A model generated the notes under the pieces. It did not search any database. It was not told the origin of the DNA and saw only the letters and a program-made list of their open reading frames with translations. This document shows positions 30,915 through 41,903 of a stretch of 64,000 nucleotides of DNA, piece after piece. The DNA is taken from contig JAULSU010000003.1 in the NCBI GenBank assembly GCA_030512335.1, forward strand, positions 5,084,001 to 5,148,000, given 5' to 3'. Each line of letters starts with the position of its first letter. The stretch's first letter is position 1. Source of the DNA: Immersiella caudata (taxonomy: Eukaryota; Ascomycota; Sordariomycetes; Sordariales; Lasiosphaeriaceae). A program made the position numbers and the translations under genes.

Positions 30915-33900
30915 TCAAGCTCTCCTGCACACCTTGGGCATACTGCCGGTGATCTTCTCGACCTTGGGATTGACGTCCGCAAAGGTTTTGCCCATGTTTG
31001 CCTTCATATCGGGTGACATGTCCCGCTTGGCCTTGCCCAGGGTGCGGTACCTGGTTGCCCGTCCGCTCGGGGCTCCGACCGCACCCATAACCACGCCGAG
31101 AATGGCCACGGCCGCCATGTCCGGGTCCTCGACTGCCGTGTAGATGCCGAGAGCACCACTTGCCGCGATCTCGGCCACAGCTACCATGCGAGCAATGGAG
31201 GCGCCCAGTCGGCCCAGCCCGCCGACCAAGCCGCCGACAAAGGGAATCAAGAAGAGGATTCCCTCGAGAATCTTGAGTATCAGGTTCTTCTTGTTTTCGT
31301 CCTTCACCTTTTGCGCCAATTCCTTAACCTCGTCCATAAGGTCGATAGCGTCCCGGAGCATAGCGTAGGGGATGGACAAGACATCAACCGCATCGCCCGG
31401 CTCTCCCTCCCAAAGGCCAAGCGCAAGGTCGGAGGCCACGGCGTCATACTCGTTCCGTACATTGGTGAAGTTCTTTCTAGCCGCATCGACGATGTCCTTC
31501 GGGTCAGGGATCTTGACGTCGTCCTTTTTCATCGGCATGCCGATCCACTTGATACTGTAAACATAGGCGCCGCAGCCCATGGGATCAGAACAGAACCCCT
31601 CCCTGCCGAATTCGTGCTCATATTCTCCCTGCCTCACCCAGTCGGGGTCGAAACCGGCAGCAGAGAGTGACTCTTCCCAGCCCTTCTGGTCGCGCAACTC
31701 GAGCCACTGTAACATGTAAGCAGACACTCGTGTGAAATGAGACAGGGACAAACTTACAAAGGTGTAACTCTGGATATACTCCGATGGCGGGTCGTTGCAC
31801 TTGTATTCCCGGGCGTTTTCCCGTTTCGCACGGGCGATACCCTTTTCGTAGTAACACCTATAGTACGGCCAGCCTGCCTTCTTCTCGTCTTTTTCCCAAA
31901 GCCACTCTGAGAGGCGATCGTTGAGCGTGTCCAGCATGTACTTCTCGTATGTTGGGAACAGCCCGTCGTAGCCGTGAGCGGCTTTGTCGTATCCGTCGAA
32001 GGCGTTGTTCATCATGTCGCCGAGCATTTCGACCGTCTTGGCGGCCAAGCAATAGGGGTCCTTGCTCGACGAGGCATCGTCAGCAATAGCCTGCAGGTCC
32101 TTGTAGTCCTTGCCGAGTACGCAGTCCAGTTTCGGGCCCAGGTCCACCTTGCCGTTACCAAGTTGGTCCCCGTCGCCGCTGTAGAGAGAGTCGGCGTTGA
32201 AGTCCTGCTGCAAGTCGATGGCCCAGTCGGTCGTGCCGAGGAAGCCCAGTTTCCGGTATTCCTCGATCCTCCGCCTCTTAGTCTCATGGTCCATAAACGC
32301 AACCCACTCGTCCCCGTTGTAGATGACGATATCCGAGTCCGATTCTTTGTCGTAATAGGATTGGTATCCCTCGCCAAACCATTCACCAGCCTTTTTCGTA
32401 GCGCGAATCTCAGCATCCGCGAGGTAACCCCCTTCTCCTGTGCATTCTCCTTTCATAGCAGGAGAAGGGCTTTTGCCACCGAGGAAGGTACACATCGGCC
32501 CTCTGCATTTAGGATCAGCCATCTTGAAGCTTCGGCCGTAGCTAGTAACTCCAACCATAATCTTGTTGGCGGGAACGCCGGCCTTGGTGACCATGGCGAG
32601 CGAGTACATGGTCTCGGTGCGGTTGACGTGTGACCGGAGGCAGTTGCCTTCTTCACAGCCCTCTCTATTTCTCTCGTCAGCCGAATGTCAAAAGGGATGA
32701 AGGGGTCAACTTACACAGCCCATTCGTTGCCTACATCCCACTGGCCGTGGAGATCGTAGGTCATGTAGATAACGTAGTCGGCAACGGCCGCCATCTCCTT
32801 GATCTTGAAGTTCTTGAGATACCAGAATGATGCGGGGGCGGCAAACGACACGCTCTTGTCGGGCAGCCTGCGCTTGACGCCCTTGATGAACTCAAGGTAG
32901 TTTTCGCCGTCCTCGGGGAGACCTGGGTCTGAGCCGAGAATATCAGTCGCGCCGGGGTATTCCCAATCGAAGTCGACGCCGTCAATGCCCGAGTCCTTGA
33001 CGAATTTGACGACGTTCTCTGTGAACTTGACTCGGTTCGCTGGCATCACGCCCCTTCTAATAATGTGGTTGGTGCCGGGGTCATTGGAGAAGGCCCATCC
33101 ACCAAAGGCAACGACGCGCTTGACGTCCTTGAGTTTGACAAACTTGTCCCACTGATCTTGCACGCCCGAGATTGAAGGAACGAAATCCTCGGTCAGATTT
33201 GCAAAGGAGAAGTGGATGTGAGTATAGCCGCCGAGTTTCGAGACGTCGTTGACGTCCATGGTGAGGCACGGGCGGGTGTAGGGATTCCAGCTTTCAAAGT
33301 ATCCGACTTTGGCGAAATTGGCCGGGGGGTTCTTATTGTTGGTAACCTCCAGTCCGCAATTGGAGATGCAGCCATTTGTGCCGTTCTTCCTAGTCCCTGG
33401 TGTGTTCTTGATGCTCGTGTCGGTGCAGAATTCAGGCGTGGTTCCGCAGAATCCATGGACGGAGCAGCAGCTGTCCAATCTTATTAGTGGTGATCCGTAA
33501 GAGACACGGCAGGTAGACTCACGCATTGAGAGGACACGGGTTGAGATCTTGGATCTTGGTGCCATTGGTCGGTGGTTGAGTACCCTGGACTTGAGGGCCA
33601 CATGCGAGCTGCTTCTCGGTAACGGGCTCAGGCAACGGAGGGGTGCCGTCGCTGAGACAGACGCGCTGCCTTTTCTGAAGCACATCGCAGCCCTGCCATC
33701 CCCATGTTTTGCCAACGTTGAACTTGTCGAGATCGTCTACCGTCAGATCGTAGGGAGCGGTGAGGGCGTTGCATCCCTGGCCGTCGGGAACCGACACCCA
33801 GAAGCACGAGCCATCGGCATTCTTCTTGGGTCTGAGGTCGGGCTTGGTGCCTTTTGTGCAGCAGAGTGACTTTCCTTCAGCCAAGTTCTTCCCGCAGAAG

Positions 33901-34406
33901 GAATCATTGCCGCCGTTGAACTTGTACAGCTGATCGAGTTCGATCGGGGGGTTGCAGCGCTGCGTCGCAAACTTCCAGCAGTCGTCGCCACCGCGAACTC
34001 GAAGAGTTTTGCAGGTGCCGTCAGAGTTGCCGGGAGGGTCCATGTCGGGCATGGTACCCGTGGTGCAGCACACAGGATCGCCGACCTGATGATTTGCAAA
34101 CAAAATGCGGTTAGGAACGAGCCCAAGTCATGAGGGGGTGGGGGGGACATCTCATACCTTCAAGCTGCCGCATTTCGCCTTCAGCCCCGAGTTGAGCTTG
34201 TACAGATCGTCCTCGCTGATCTTCGGGTTGCAGCGCTCGTTGGCGATCCCCCAACAGCTGTCGCCAGACTGAATCTTGTACGCCTTGCACTCGGCCCGTG
34301 CCTCCAGAACCCCGCCGCTGGCCCGGATCCCGGGGACGGCTAGAGCTCCAGGGCACAGTGCCAGGAGAGCGAGAGCCGCTCCCGCCACAGCGGGTGGGGT
34401 TCTCAT
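30915..34406 (-). CDS. LysM/chitin-binding GH18 chitinase, killer-toxin subunit-like (subgroup C)
   Basis: Predicted 1088 residues in five exons: 34158-34406, 33523-34085, 32715-33470, 31758-32664 and 30915-31706; introns 50-72 bp, all phases consistent. The ATG at 34406 gives a signal peptide (ending GALAVPG). LysM-like modules start near residues 37 (YKIQSGDSCWGIA), 103 (LRVRGGDDCWKFA) and 170, then a CBM18-like knot (CCSVHGFCGTTPEFC) near 271. The GH18 catalytic motif DGVDFDWEYP lies near 430, with intact DxxDxDxE. The last 260 residues have a hydrophobic hairpin-like stretch (ILFLIPFVGGLVGGLG, then AAVAILGVVMGAVG). The layout matches fungal subgroup C chitinases, which resemble the chitinase subunit of yeast zymocin. 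Likely secreted, acting on chitin of competitor or own walls. Confidence 0.88.
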
Positions 34407-35449
34407 GTTAGAGATGAAAGTACAAGGAAAGGAAAGAGCGAAAGGGTGCCACGAAGGCAAAAGAGGGACTGTGCGTCGCGAAGACTGGAGGAAGCGAGGG
34501 ATAGTCCAGTGTGAACCGATGAGATAAGGAAGGCACGTTCCTGGTCTTGAGGGTGCGGCCCAGGTCCTTATGAGACTTCACTTGATCCGTGGGAAGGTGC
34601 GCAGGAAAACCTTTGTGGATGACAGGACATGGGACCGTTGTATCTTCCAGGTTACTACTTCCCTCGAACGGCACACAGCCTGACTCGCCCTTGCACCATG
34701 CGCATCCTTTAACTCCATCGCGTCGGTGTCCAGTAGGTCTTTTTGTCATATCAACGTTGCCTGGTAATGTCGAACGCCGGTCCGATAATTTCTGGAAGCG
34801 GCCGCGCATTCAATCGTGGGCAAACCTGGGTCTTGGCTTCGCCTCGGCAAATAAATGACCTGTGCCTGGACGCATCCTGAAGGATTGTGTCATCTCAGCG
34901 AGCGGGAGACAGAGGATTTTCAGGCTGATCGCGTAAGGTACCCCACGTGAGAATTGGTGAGTGCACGAGAATTCAGCCCAATCGCCTTGGCTAGCCGTTG
35001 GTAAAGCGCCGAACGCTTAATTGTGCTGGTAACATCGGCCTGCGGCGCAGTCTTTTTTGGTGGCGAGAGTTCATCCATCCAATCTCTGGCTGCGGCAAAG
35101 GTGAGCTTATTGCAACCGCAACATGGGTGGCGCATCCTGAGGGAATTGCAATTAACGCTCTACCACGGCCCAGCAGGCTGCCAGAAAATTGATGTCTGTC
35201 ATTGCAACTGTACAACGTGCATCCTGCTGGAATCGCAATCACAGCTGCCAAAGTACTGATGAAGGAAGAAAAGGGGGCTGAGTTTGTAATATATGTCGGC
35301 ATGTGATGGTCTCGAGGATAGATATACATGTTCATGTCTAGCTGCATTTGCAGACTCAAGTTGTTAAGCCGTGTTGCATCCATCCTCGGCCAATACACCG
35401 ACTCTTCGTCACTCGTTCTCCCCCCCCCCCCCCCCCCCCCCCCTTCGCC
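34407..35449. promoter_or_regulatory. shared 1.0 kb intergenic region, chitinase and secreted protein
   Basis: The only intergenic DNA between two divergent genes for secreted proteins, so co-regulation is likely (inference). It contains a loosely repeated CATCCTG..GGAAT.GCAAT element near 35133 and 35219, and a C24 run directly before the plus-strand start codon. Confidence 0.45.
35420..35443 (+). repeat. C24 homopolymer 6 bases before a start codon
   Basis: Twenty-four consecutive C end at 35443; the ATG of the secreted protein gene is at 35450. The run must be in the 5' UTR or core promoter. Such tracts vary in length by slippage, which could alter expression (inference). Confidence 0.85.
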
Positions 35450-36332
35450 ATGAAGCTCTTCGCATTTCTCTGGGCTCTGAGCTGGACGATTGCGGGTGTC
35501 TCGGCCTACGATCTTTACGGAGGATATGAACGCCTCATCTATTACAACGCGTATCGAAGTGAGTTGAGAGTTTCCCATCTCCTCCCTCGTCTGCTCTTTT
35601 GTGGGAATGCACACTGACAAGTCAACAGTGGATTGGGCTAAGACGGGAGGTGACAAACGCATGACGATTGGTGGTGGATGTGTCAGCAAAAAGGGCGCCG
35701 GAAAGCCTTGCAACCTCCTCGAGTTTGTGGAATACATCAACGTCTGGAATTCCCTGACTGAAGGCAAACGTCCCCTGACCTCGCTTCCGGGAATGCCGGC
35801 GAACTTCGACTACGAGGACATCAAGAAAGACGATGTCGGCAAGCTGGCAATCGCGATGCGCAATCATGGAATCACGGGCGTGTATGATTGCCTCAAGATC
35901 AACAAGGAGGTCTCAGGACGCAACGATGTTGACGGTCTCTTTGGGAAGATGGGCCAGTTCATTGCCGGCGCCCAACACGCCAACGGGGTTCCAGCGAACG
36001 CCATCGAGAGCGCCAAATCCGCCATCAACGTGTGGGCCGATTTGCGTAAATGGGCAATGAATGCCGCCTTCGAAGACCACCTCAGGAAAGACTTCCCTGC
36101 CGCTTTCGCTGACACTGACCCAAAGACGGGGTACAAGCCGCTAGTGAAGGACGTTGGCGACACCGGCGAGACGGTCAAGACGTTCAACAAGGATGACGCT
36201 CTACCCAGAATCAAACAGGTTGACCCAAAATACAAAATCTCGAAGGACTATGATGCTTTCAAAAAGGCCGATCCCGGTCACTCGGAGAAGGTCGAATTGG
36301 CAGATCAGGTGAAGAACTCAGTTGGCTGCTGA
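35450..36332 (+). CDS. secreted protein of unknown function, divergent partner of chitinase
   Basis: Predicted 270 residues in two exons, 35450-35558 and 35629-36332, with a 70-bp GTGAGT...CAACAG intron of phase 1. A signal peptide (MKLFAFLWALSWTIAGVSA) is followed by a Tyr-rich start (YDLYGGYERLIYYNAYR). The mature part has four cysteines (IGGGCVSKKGAGKPC, GVYDCLKI, and the very last residue VGC), charged and mostly helical-looking. I do not recognise a family. Its position head-to-head with a killer-toxin-like chitinase suggests a secreted cargo or accessory factor, but no toxin motif is visible. Confidence 0.78.
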
Positions 36333-37020
36333 GAGGCATGACCTTGGTGGGCGTCCTGCCGGTTCACTGCATGTACATAGAATCCTAATTGTATCTTGAC
36401 AACCTGCTGCAAAAAAAATAACGGGACAAGGTTCCACCTGCGATGGGTGGCAGCCCACTGCAGTGATGCGTGAGCCCGGCGCAAAGAAAGAAGGATGACT
36501 GTTTTTGCGCCAGTAATGGAGGAATCTTGAGACCAGCAGAATGAACGGTGGGCTGTTTGCGGGACTGGCCCCTCGAGAGGGATGCACAATGCATTGTTCC
36601 ACCTCGGGCACACCTCACCTTCCACGTTTCCCCACAACCGCTCTCTCTTTCGGCGGCCAGAACCGCAGTGGCGGTGCCTGGGCAGAACGCGCCAAAAAGT
36701 CGCGCTTTGTGGGAGACGACACGTGGTCGCATGCGCACTGTAACCTGGAAAATTACCAAGGCTGAATGGTTCCGTTGGCACTGCCACAGCGGTGGGGTCA
36801 CCCAACCCAGGCCTTTTTCTCGAATAAAAAGTACCTGCATCAAAAGCACCATTCACAGGACACAAATTATATTACCTTCGATCCAATTCTGGTATCTGCT
36901 TGTTACCCGATTTCACCCGTTGCTACTTTTTTTATTTCTCAGCGCACTTCTAGGGAGAGGAAAAACAAGACTCAAAAGCCACCCAGCATTGTCCTTGCGG
37001 GAACCCCAATTGACGAACAA
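36333..37020. other. intergenic plus 5' leader of following gene
   Basis: The downstream gene's frame stays open back to 36766, but the leader before 37021 is poorly protein-like and begins at a non-AUG-favoured context. Treated as promoter/5' UTR. Confidence 0.45.
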
Positions 37021-38682
37021 ATGGCAACCGACGACCTCAGTGCCCGGCTTGCAAAGCAAGATGTCGACACGGCCTCGTGCGTGGCGGCGATGCGCGGAGA
37101 GCGCGTACCGTGGGCAATTGGCAGCCCGCTGATGCGGTTCTGTCTTGTGCGGGGCATCCGCCACCACGCGGGCTTCGGCGCCGAGGTGCGGTCCGCGGCG
37201 CCGGTCCTTGCGCGGGCGTGGAATGCGCGGCGCATCATGAGCAACGATGTGCCTGCCGTGGAGGATATGAGCAACCCTGATCATGTTCCCTACTGCATTT
37301 GGCACCCTGAGGTTGCCAGCGAGTCGACATACCGGACCGTTGTTCAGCGCTTCCCGCAGATGCGGTACCAAGTTGCCCGCACCTGTGCTGTTGCTGGATA
37401 TCTGGACCTGTACCGCGAGCTCGACGTGCTTCCCGAAGTGCATGTCGCCGAGGAAGCCCGGCATAATGGCAATCTCGAGATTTTCAACGACATTATGGCC
37501 CAGCCCGCCAGGTATTCAGTCATGGACGACTACAATCTCACCATCAACACCACCAACCTCAAAGTCGCGTGTCTCAATGGTGATACGGCAGTTCGGTCCA
37601 CGTTAGAGTGCAAACGCAGAATCCAGATGCCCGTGGATTCAAGAGGTGCCTTTGGCGACGATGACATCTACGACTCGGATGACGAAGACGACGAGCCATA
37701 TTATTCCCAACGCTTCAAACCCGGCTACTTCAACATCACCGAAGATGGCTACATCGACACCTACGACGGCTACAGCCTGGACAAGGAAATAACAACATGG
37801 GCCGAAGCATCCACACAGCCAGACCTGATATCACCCCTGCTCTACTCCCCACTCCCTCAGGATCTCCCCGACGGAAACAAGGACGTCCTCATCCTCATGG
37901 CTGCCTACTACGGCGACATGGACCGCTACTCTCGCCTGCGCCGACCCATCGTCATCAAACGGCAAATCGAATGCATCATCCGCGGCATCTTTCACAACAC
38001 CCTCTTCGCCAAGTGGTGGGCCGACCGGTTAACCGCAGCAGGCGACGCCCCAGGCAAAAGCGACACCAGCATCACCCTAGATGGCCTGCCGGAGGGATAC
38101 ATGCGCGGCATCCGCAAGGCCATCACGGCGCGCTTTATCATGAACAACGACCTCAGCCGCGTCACCCCGACCACGCCGGCCGACGAGCTGCCGTATTGTA
38201 TCTGGCACCCTGGTCTCCCTACCGGTTTTGTGATGGAAGAGCTCGTGCGCCGCCGGCCGGAGATGCGACAGCAGGCTGCGAGGGCGTGTATTGTGGCGGG
38301 AGCTACCGAGACGTTCAAACGCCTTGACCCGGAACCGGACGCTGCGCTACTCGCAGAGGCTGATGTGGCTTGCAGTTCTGCCTTTGGGGAGTTTCTGCGG
38401 GGCAAGATGGAAAAGGCGGGGCCGGACGCTGTGCTGCCGCGGTTTACGTTTGAGGACTGGAAGATGTCGACGCGGGTTGAGATCCAGGAGCCGATGATTT
38501 CACCGACGGTTTTGCACAGGTTGGTGGATGAGAAGTCGGTTGGCGTGCAGGCTGTGTTTCCTGGTATATACGAAGGGTATGGAGTCGACACGGGGGTTTT
38601 GGAGCTGAGTGTGTGTGCCAGGGAGACAATGAAGGAAGGGGAGGACAGGGTTGAGTTGGAGGAATTGTATGGTATTTCTTAA
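37021..38682 (+). CDS. protein with internal duplication (PYCIWHP modules), unknown function
   Basis: A 553-residue single-exon protein from the ATG at 37021 (MATDDLSARL). Two copies of one module are visible: copy 1 near residues 69-140 (NARRIMSND, VPYCIWHPEV, RFPQMRYQVARTCAVAG) and copy 2 near 370-445 (TARFIMNND, LPYCIWHPGL, RRPEMRQQAARACIVAG). An acidic loop (YDSDDEDDEPYY) lies between. No signal peptide or membrane segment, so probably intracellular. The helical VAG-type repeats recall ankyrin-like scaffolds, but I do not recognise a named family. An in-frame extension to 36766 exists and is less likely. Confidence 0.75.
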   Translation: MATDDLSARLAKQDVDTASCVAAMRGERVPWAIGSPLMRFCLVRGIRHHAGFGAEVRSAAPVLARAWNARRIMSNDVPAVEDMSNPDHVPYCIWHPEVASESTYRTVVQRFPQMRYQVARTCAVAGYLDLYRELDVLPEVHVAEEARHNGNLEIFNDIMAQPARYSVMDDYNLTINTTNLKVACLNGDTAVRSTLECKRRIQMPVDSRGAFGDDDIYDSDDEDDEPYYSQRFKPGYFNITEDGYIDTYDGYSLDKEITTWAEASTQPDLISPLLYSPLPQDLPDGNKDVLILMAAYYGDMDRYSRLRRPIVIKRQIECIIRGIFHNTLFAKWWADRLTAAGDAPGKSDTSITLDGLPEGYMRGIRKAITARFIMNNDLSRVTPTTPADELPYCIWHPGLPTGFVMEELVRRRPEMRQQAARACIVAGATETFKRLDPEPDAALLAEADVACSSAFGEFLRGKMEKAGPDAVLPRFTFEDWKMSTRVEIQEPMISPTVLHRLVDEKSVGVQAVFPGIYEGYGVDTGVLELSVCARETMKEGEDRVELEELYGIS

Positions 38683-40449
38683 GTACCTTAGTTGGGACAC
38701 CAAAAAGAGAGTATACCATACATGTCTTGGGATCCAAACCCGTCTGATCCGACACACCGCCATCACTGCCGCTACTCCATCCCTTCAGTCGTCATCATCC
38801 TTGACCTCCATGATATTAGAGCCCTCTCACTCTTCAACCTCCAAGCCTGTCAGGGGCTCGCTACCTCGCGGGCCATGTACTTCGCGGCAGCTGCACCTGC
38901 AGCACAACGGCTCTCAGACCTGAAAACATGGCGAGAAAATTTTGTAAACCAGGCGGGACTCAGGTGGATGATACCGGCGGGCTCCTCGCATCGCACGCAA
39001 CAATGAACATGGTCGATTAGCTTGGCACGCTTGGCCTCCGAAGCCTTTTTGCGCAGACAGGGTCGGCATCGGCCTTTCGCTTGTTGCCGACTTTTGAGGC
39101 ACGTTGCTTAGGTGTCAGAGGTGGTGATCCTGCTCAGCATGAACCAGAGGTGATACGGGACGAGTCCGAATCCGCTAATGACAATCACTGCGTCCTTTGT
39201 ACTCACAGCAAGGAAATCAGAATGCCGCTCCCCTCTTTTTTCCACCGTCGGGGGTTCCAGCCAGCCTTCGCACCATTCATCCTGCGATTCTTATGCCTCG
39301 GGCTTCCGCCATAAACGGGGCTTCAAAGAGGGGGAAACAAACAGACTCGGATATTCAAAGATGGCGAGGTTTTCTTTGTTGCACGTCGACTTGATGTGGC
39401 CGCGTACTCAGCTTCCAATTCTTGAAGATAAAGGCCTCGCTAATGTAAACACCCGCTGTTTGCCGATTCCGGCCTTGATTTTCTCTTTTTCATCACGGTT
39501 GCCCTCGCCCGCCCGCGCAATCTTTGATGACTCGTTTCTTGATTGAGGGGACTGTGTCCTTAAGTTCTGCCGCGCCGACCTCGGTGGCCTGGATTTAGTA
39601 GTTTTTTTTTGGCTGGAGGGTGAGGCCGGGGAAGGTTGAGAAGACAGTAGTTGTTTCACCGGCCGTTGTGACGTCGAGGAAGTTGGCAAGGTGGTACTGT
39701 GGCGGAGCTTTTTATTTGTTAAACGCAAGCAGCTTGCATCGTCCTTGCGCAGTTCGAGGTTCTTGGTCCGGCGCGTTGATGGCGTTAGTCGGATCAGTTC
39801 GCTGAGTGATGGAAGCATTTTGACGTGTCCATTTGTTGATAATGTTTGGAGAAGAGCTCAAGTTGTCTCGGAATGAACAGTTTCGCTCTTGCTCTTGCTG
39901 GTCGAATTGTCGGCGACTTCCGTTGTTAGCGCGGGTGGGCTCTCAACAAAATTGGGTCAACCTCTTTCCAAGACTCGGTTCGGGAACCCCTGAACTTGTC
40001 CACCAATACTACGCGGACCTTCCATGGAGGCCTACCAGCGGACACAATCAGATTCGAGCGAAAGCTGCAATGAGGCCCACGACCGTGTTGTCCCGTCATG
40101 ATTCGTCTGGCTTCGGGAAGCAACAGGTGGCGGCGCTGTTTGCCCCAGTACCCACGCGCCCCTTCGGCGAATGACTGCAACATGAGAGCGGGGTTTAATC
40201 CAACGTGTTTTGGAGGAAAAAGCCCAGACGGAATCGGACCCCAGTGGCTCGGGGTGGGAGTTGCGGGTAGCAGCAGCAGAAAAAAATCCCCCAGTTTGTC
40301 GAGGGCTTGACGAAAACCACAAATTTGCAGGTGCACTCGTTGCTCCGGCTGCCTCACCCTCTTTGTTGGCTTTGCGCCTCAACCCTGATTCGCGTCTTTT
40401 TGTTTTTTACGGTCGGGTCGGGTGTCGCTCTTTGTTACGATCAGAAACA
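38683..40449. other. intergenic with a possible gene remnant
   Basis: About 1.8 kb. A minus-strand frame at 39408-39818 has an ATG (MLPSLSELIRL) but is low-complexity. Another minus frame across 39560-39700 looks coding (NFLDVTTAGETTTVFSTF) but is cut by stops. At most a decayed gene; not called. Confidence 0.35.
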
Positions 40450-41097
40450 ATGGCGATCGTCGAGCTGGACCCGTTGACGCTGAACCTTGCGTTGCAGATG
40501 CAGCTCGAGGACCTCGAGGAGCTCGCTCAGAACATGCACGGAAAGGGCAAGAGCCGCGAGGGCGAGGTGCCCGACTCTGTCGCAGCAATTGAAGCATATC
40601 GCCACGAGCTGTCAGGCTACGCTCAGTTTCTCTCAGACAAGATCATGTGCCAGAGCATTGTGCATGCCGTGGACATGGACGGCGATGCAATCCGCGCCCT
40701 TGTTGCCGACGAGGAACGTGCCATCGCTGACAGGGAGATGGCACTGCTGGTGTCCGGCGCAAAAAAGCCGTGCCCAAGTGCAGCAGATGGATCACCCGCA
40801 CCGACGCCCAGCTTCGCCTGGCGCATGTTAGACATGACGAAGACGCTGAGCTTTCGTCCTCGCGGACACGATGCTGGCGAGCCCAAGACCCCCGCCGAAT
40901 CTTCAGACTGGGCTGCCAGCCGACCATTTGAGGAGGCTATGAGCACTTGTCTCGTGTGCCGCGACGAGTTCCGCTCGATCAAAGGTGTGAACTGCGTGGG
41001 ATGCGCCCACGCGTACTGCCCTGATTGCCTCGAGTCGCTATTCCGTGCCTCGATCACGGATGAGAGTAGGTCGGGACAGTCATCCTTACCTCTATAG
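40450..41097 (+). CDS. RBR (IBR-type) E3 ubiquitin ligase, truncated 3' end
   Basis: From the ATG at 40450 (MAIVELDPLTLNLALQMQLEDLEEL) this is the N-terminal part of the common fungal IBR-finger ubiquitin ligase family. It includes the helical leader, the linker and the start of RING1 (CLVCRDEF, VNCVGCAHAYCPDCLESLF). The normal protein continues with the rest of RING1, the IBR and RING2. A GTAGGT donor follows ITDES at about 41067, but no downstream exon with the expected Cys-rich sequence is present, so the frame ends at 41097. The gene appears cut by a rearrangement. Without the IBR and catalytic RING2 it cannot be an active ligase. Confidence 0.7.
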   Translation: MAIVELDPLTLNLALQMQLEDLEELAQNMHGKGKSREGEVPDSVAAIEAYRHELSGYAQFLSDKIMCQSIVHAVDMDGDAIRALVADEERAIADREMALLVSGAKKPCPSAADGSPAPTPSFAWRMLDMTKTLSFRPRGHDAGEPKTPAESSDWAASRPFEEAMSTCLVCRDEFRSIKGVNCVGCAHAYCPDCLESLFRASITDESRSGQSSLPL

Positions 41098-41660
41098 TCT
41101 CACCCGACATTTCCTTCTGGTCAAGTCCGTATTAGTCGCAGATCCTGAGCAAGAGGTGGGCCGCACTGAGGACCGCCTGAGCTGAGGTGAGTCCCGGCTA
41201 TACATGCCGTGATCATAAATAGGCCGGCGTGGTTACAAGGACGATCCTCGGCCCAATTTTGGGACACCGGCCCCTACACGCAACGGCAGCTGTCCTTGCC
41301 ACATAACTGCCGTTTTCTTTTTTCTTTTTTCCATCCGAGAACTCACCGTTGCGTGTCAAGTGGGTTTTCGAATTGTATGCGCTCTGTCGAACTATCTAGT
41401 AGAGGCATTGCGTTAAAAAGGCAAAGCGAGCCAGGAAAGTGTTATTAACCAGGAATGGAGTGGGAAACTTGTTTGCCTATGACAATTCTGTATTCACTTA
41501 CTCGCCGACGGGGAATCCTAGCTTGAAGCTCGTGGCTCTGGCGAGGAGGTGCGCCACATCCAAAGCATGTACCACAGCAAAAGCTCTTGGCTCTTGAACC
41601 TAATGCGCTCATTAACGGCAGCCCTTTCTCAATTTCCTTAGAGCCTTTGATACCTACTCA
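41098..41660. other. intergenic at an apparent rearrangement boundary
   Basis: Sequence following the truncated RBR gene. No continuation of that gene is seen. Nothing else recognised. Confidence 0.45.
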
Positions 41661-41808
41661 GATGCTATCTCGCAAGGATGAAGAGAAGAAGCTCGATTCC
41701 CTGAAGGGGTCCGAAATCGTGGATGAAGATGTTGAATGCGAATGCAATGGGCTCAGATACAGAATCCTGCTGCCTGGAATTCTTGGCAATTCCTGCACCT
41801 CAGCATAA
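41661..41808 (+). pseudogene. N-terminal fragment of a protein kinase paralog
   Basis: The frame from the ATG at 41661 (MLSRKDEEKK) reads DSLKGSEIVDEDVECECNGL, clearly related to residues 12-32 of the neighbouring minus-strand kinase (DSLTGLDIAEENVVEFKSNGL). It ends after 48 residues without any kinase domain. It points toward, and ends about 95 bases from, the 3' end of the complete kinase gene. A partial, inverted duplicate that has diverged well beyond recent copy age. Confidence 0.6.
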
Positions 41809-41903
41809 AACGATTGTCTATCAAAGCAAGTCCACTCTTACTCGGTAACATGCCCCGTGAGAACGCGAGGCTTTGAACCAACCCCGCGTCCGGAGAGAAC
41901 CCG

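Noticed and set aside
35131..35245. Possible direct repeat CATCCTG..GGAAT.GCAAT in the divergent promoter
   Set aside because: Only two imperfect copies; could be chance, so noted but not called as an operator.
36766..37020. 85-codon N-terminal extension of the PYCIWHP protein
   Set aside because: Composition is unlike the rest of the protein and the ATG at 37021 starts a normal sequence; treated as leader.
39408..39818. 136-codon minus-strand ORF starting MLPSLSEL
   Set aside because: Low complexity and competing frame looks more coding but has stops; at most a remnant.
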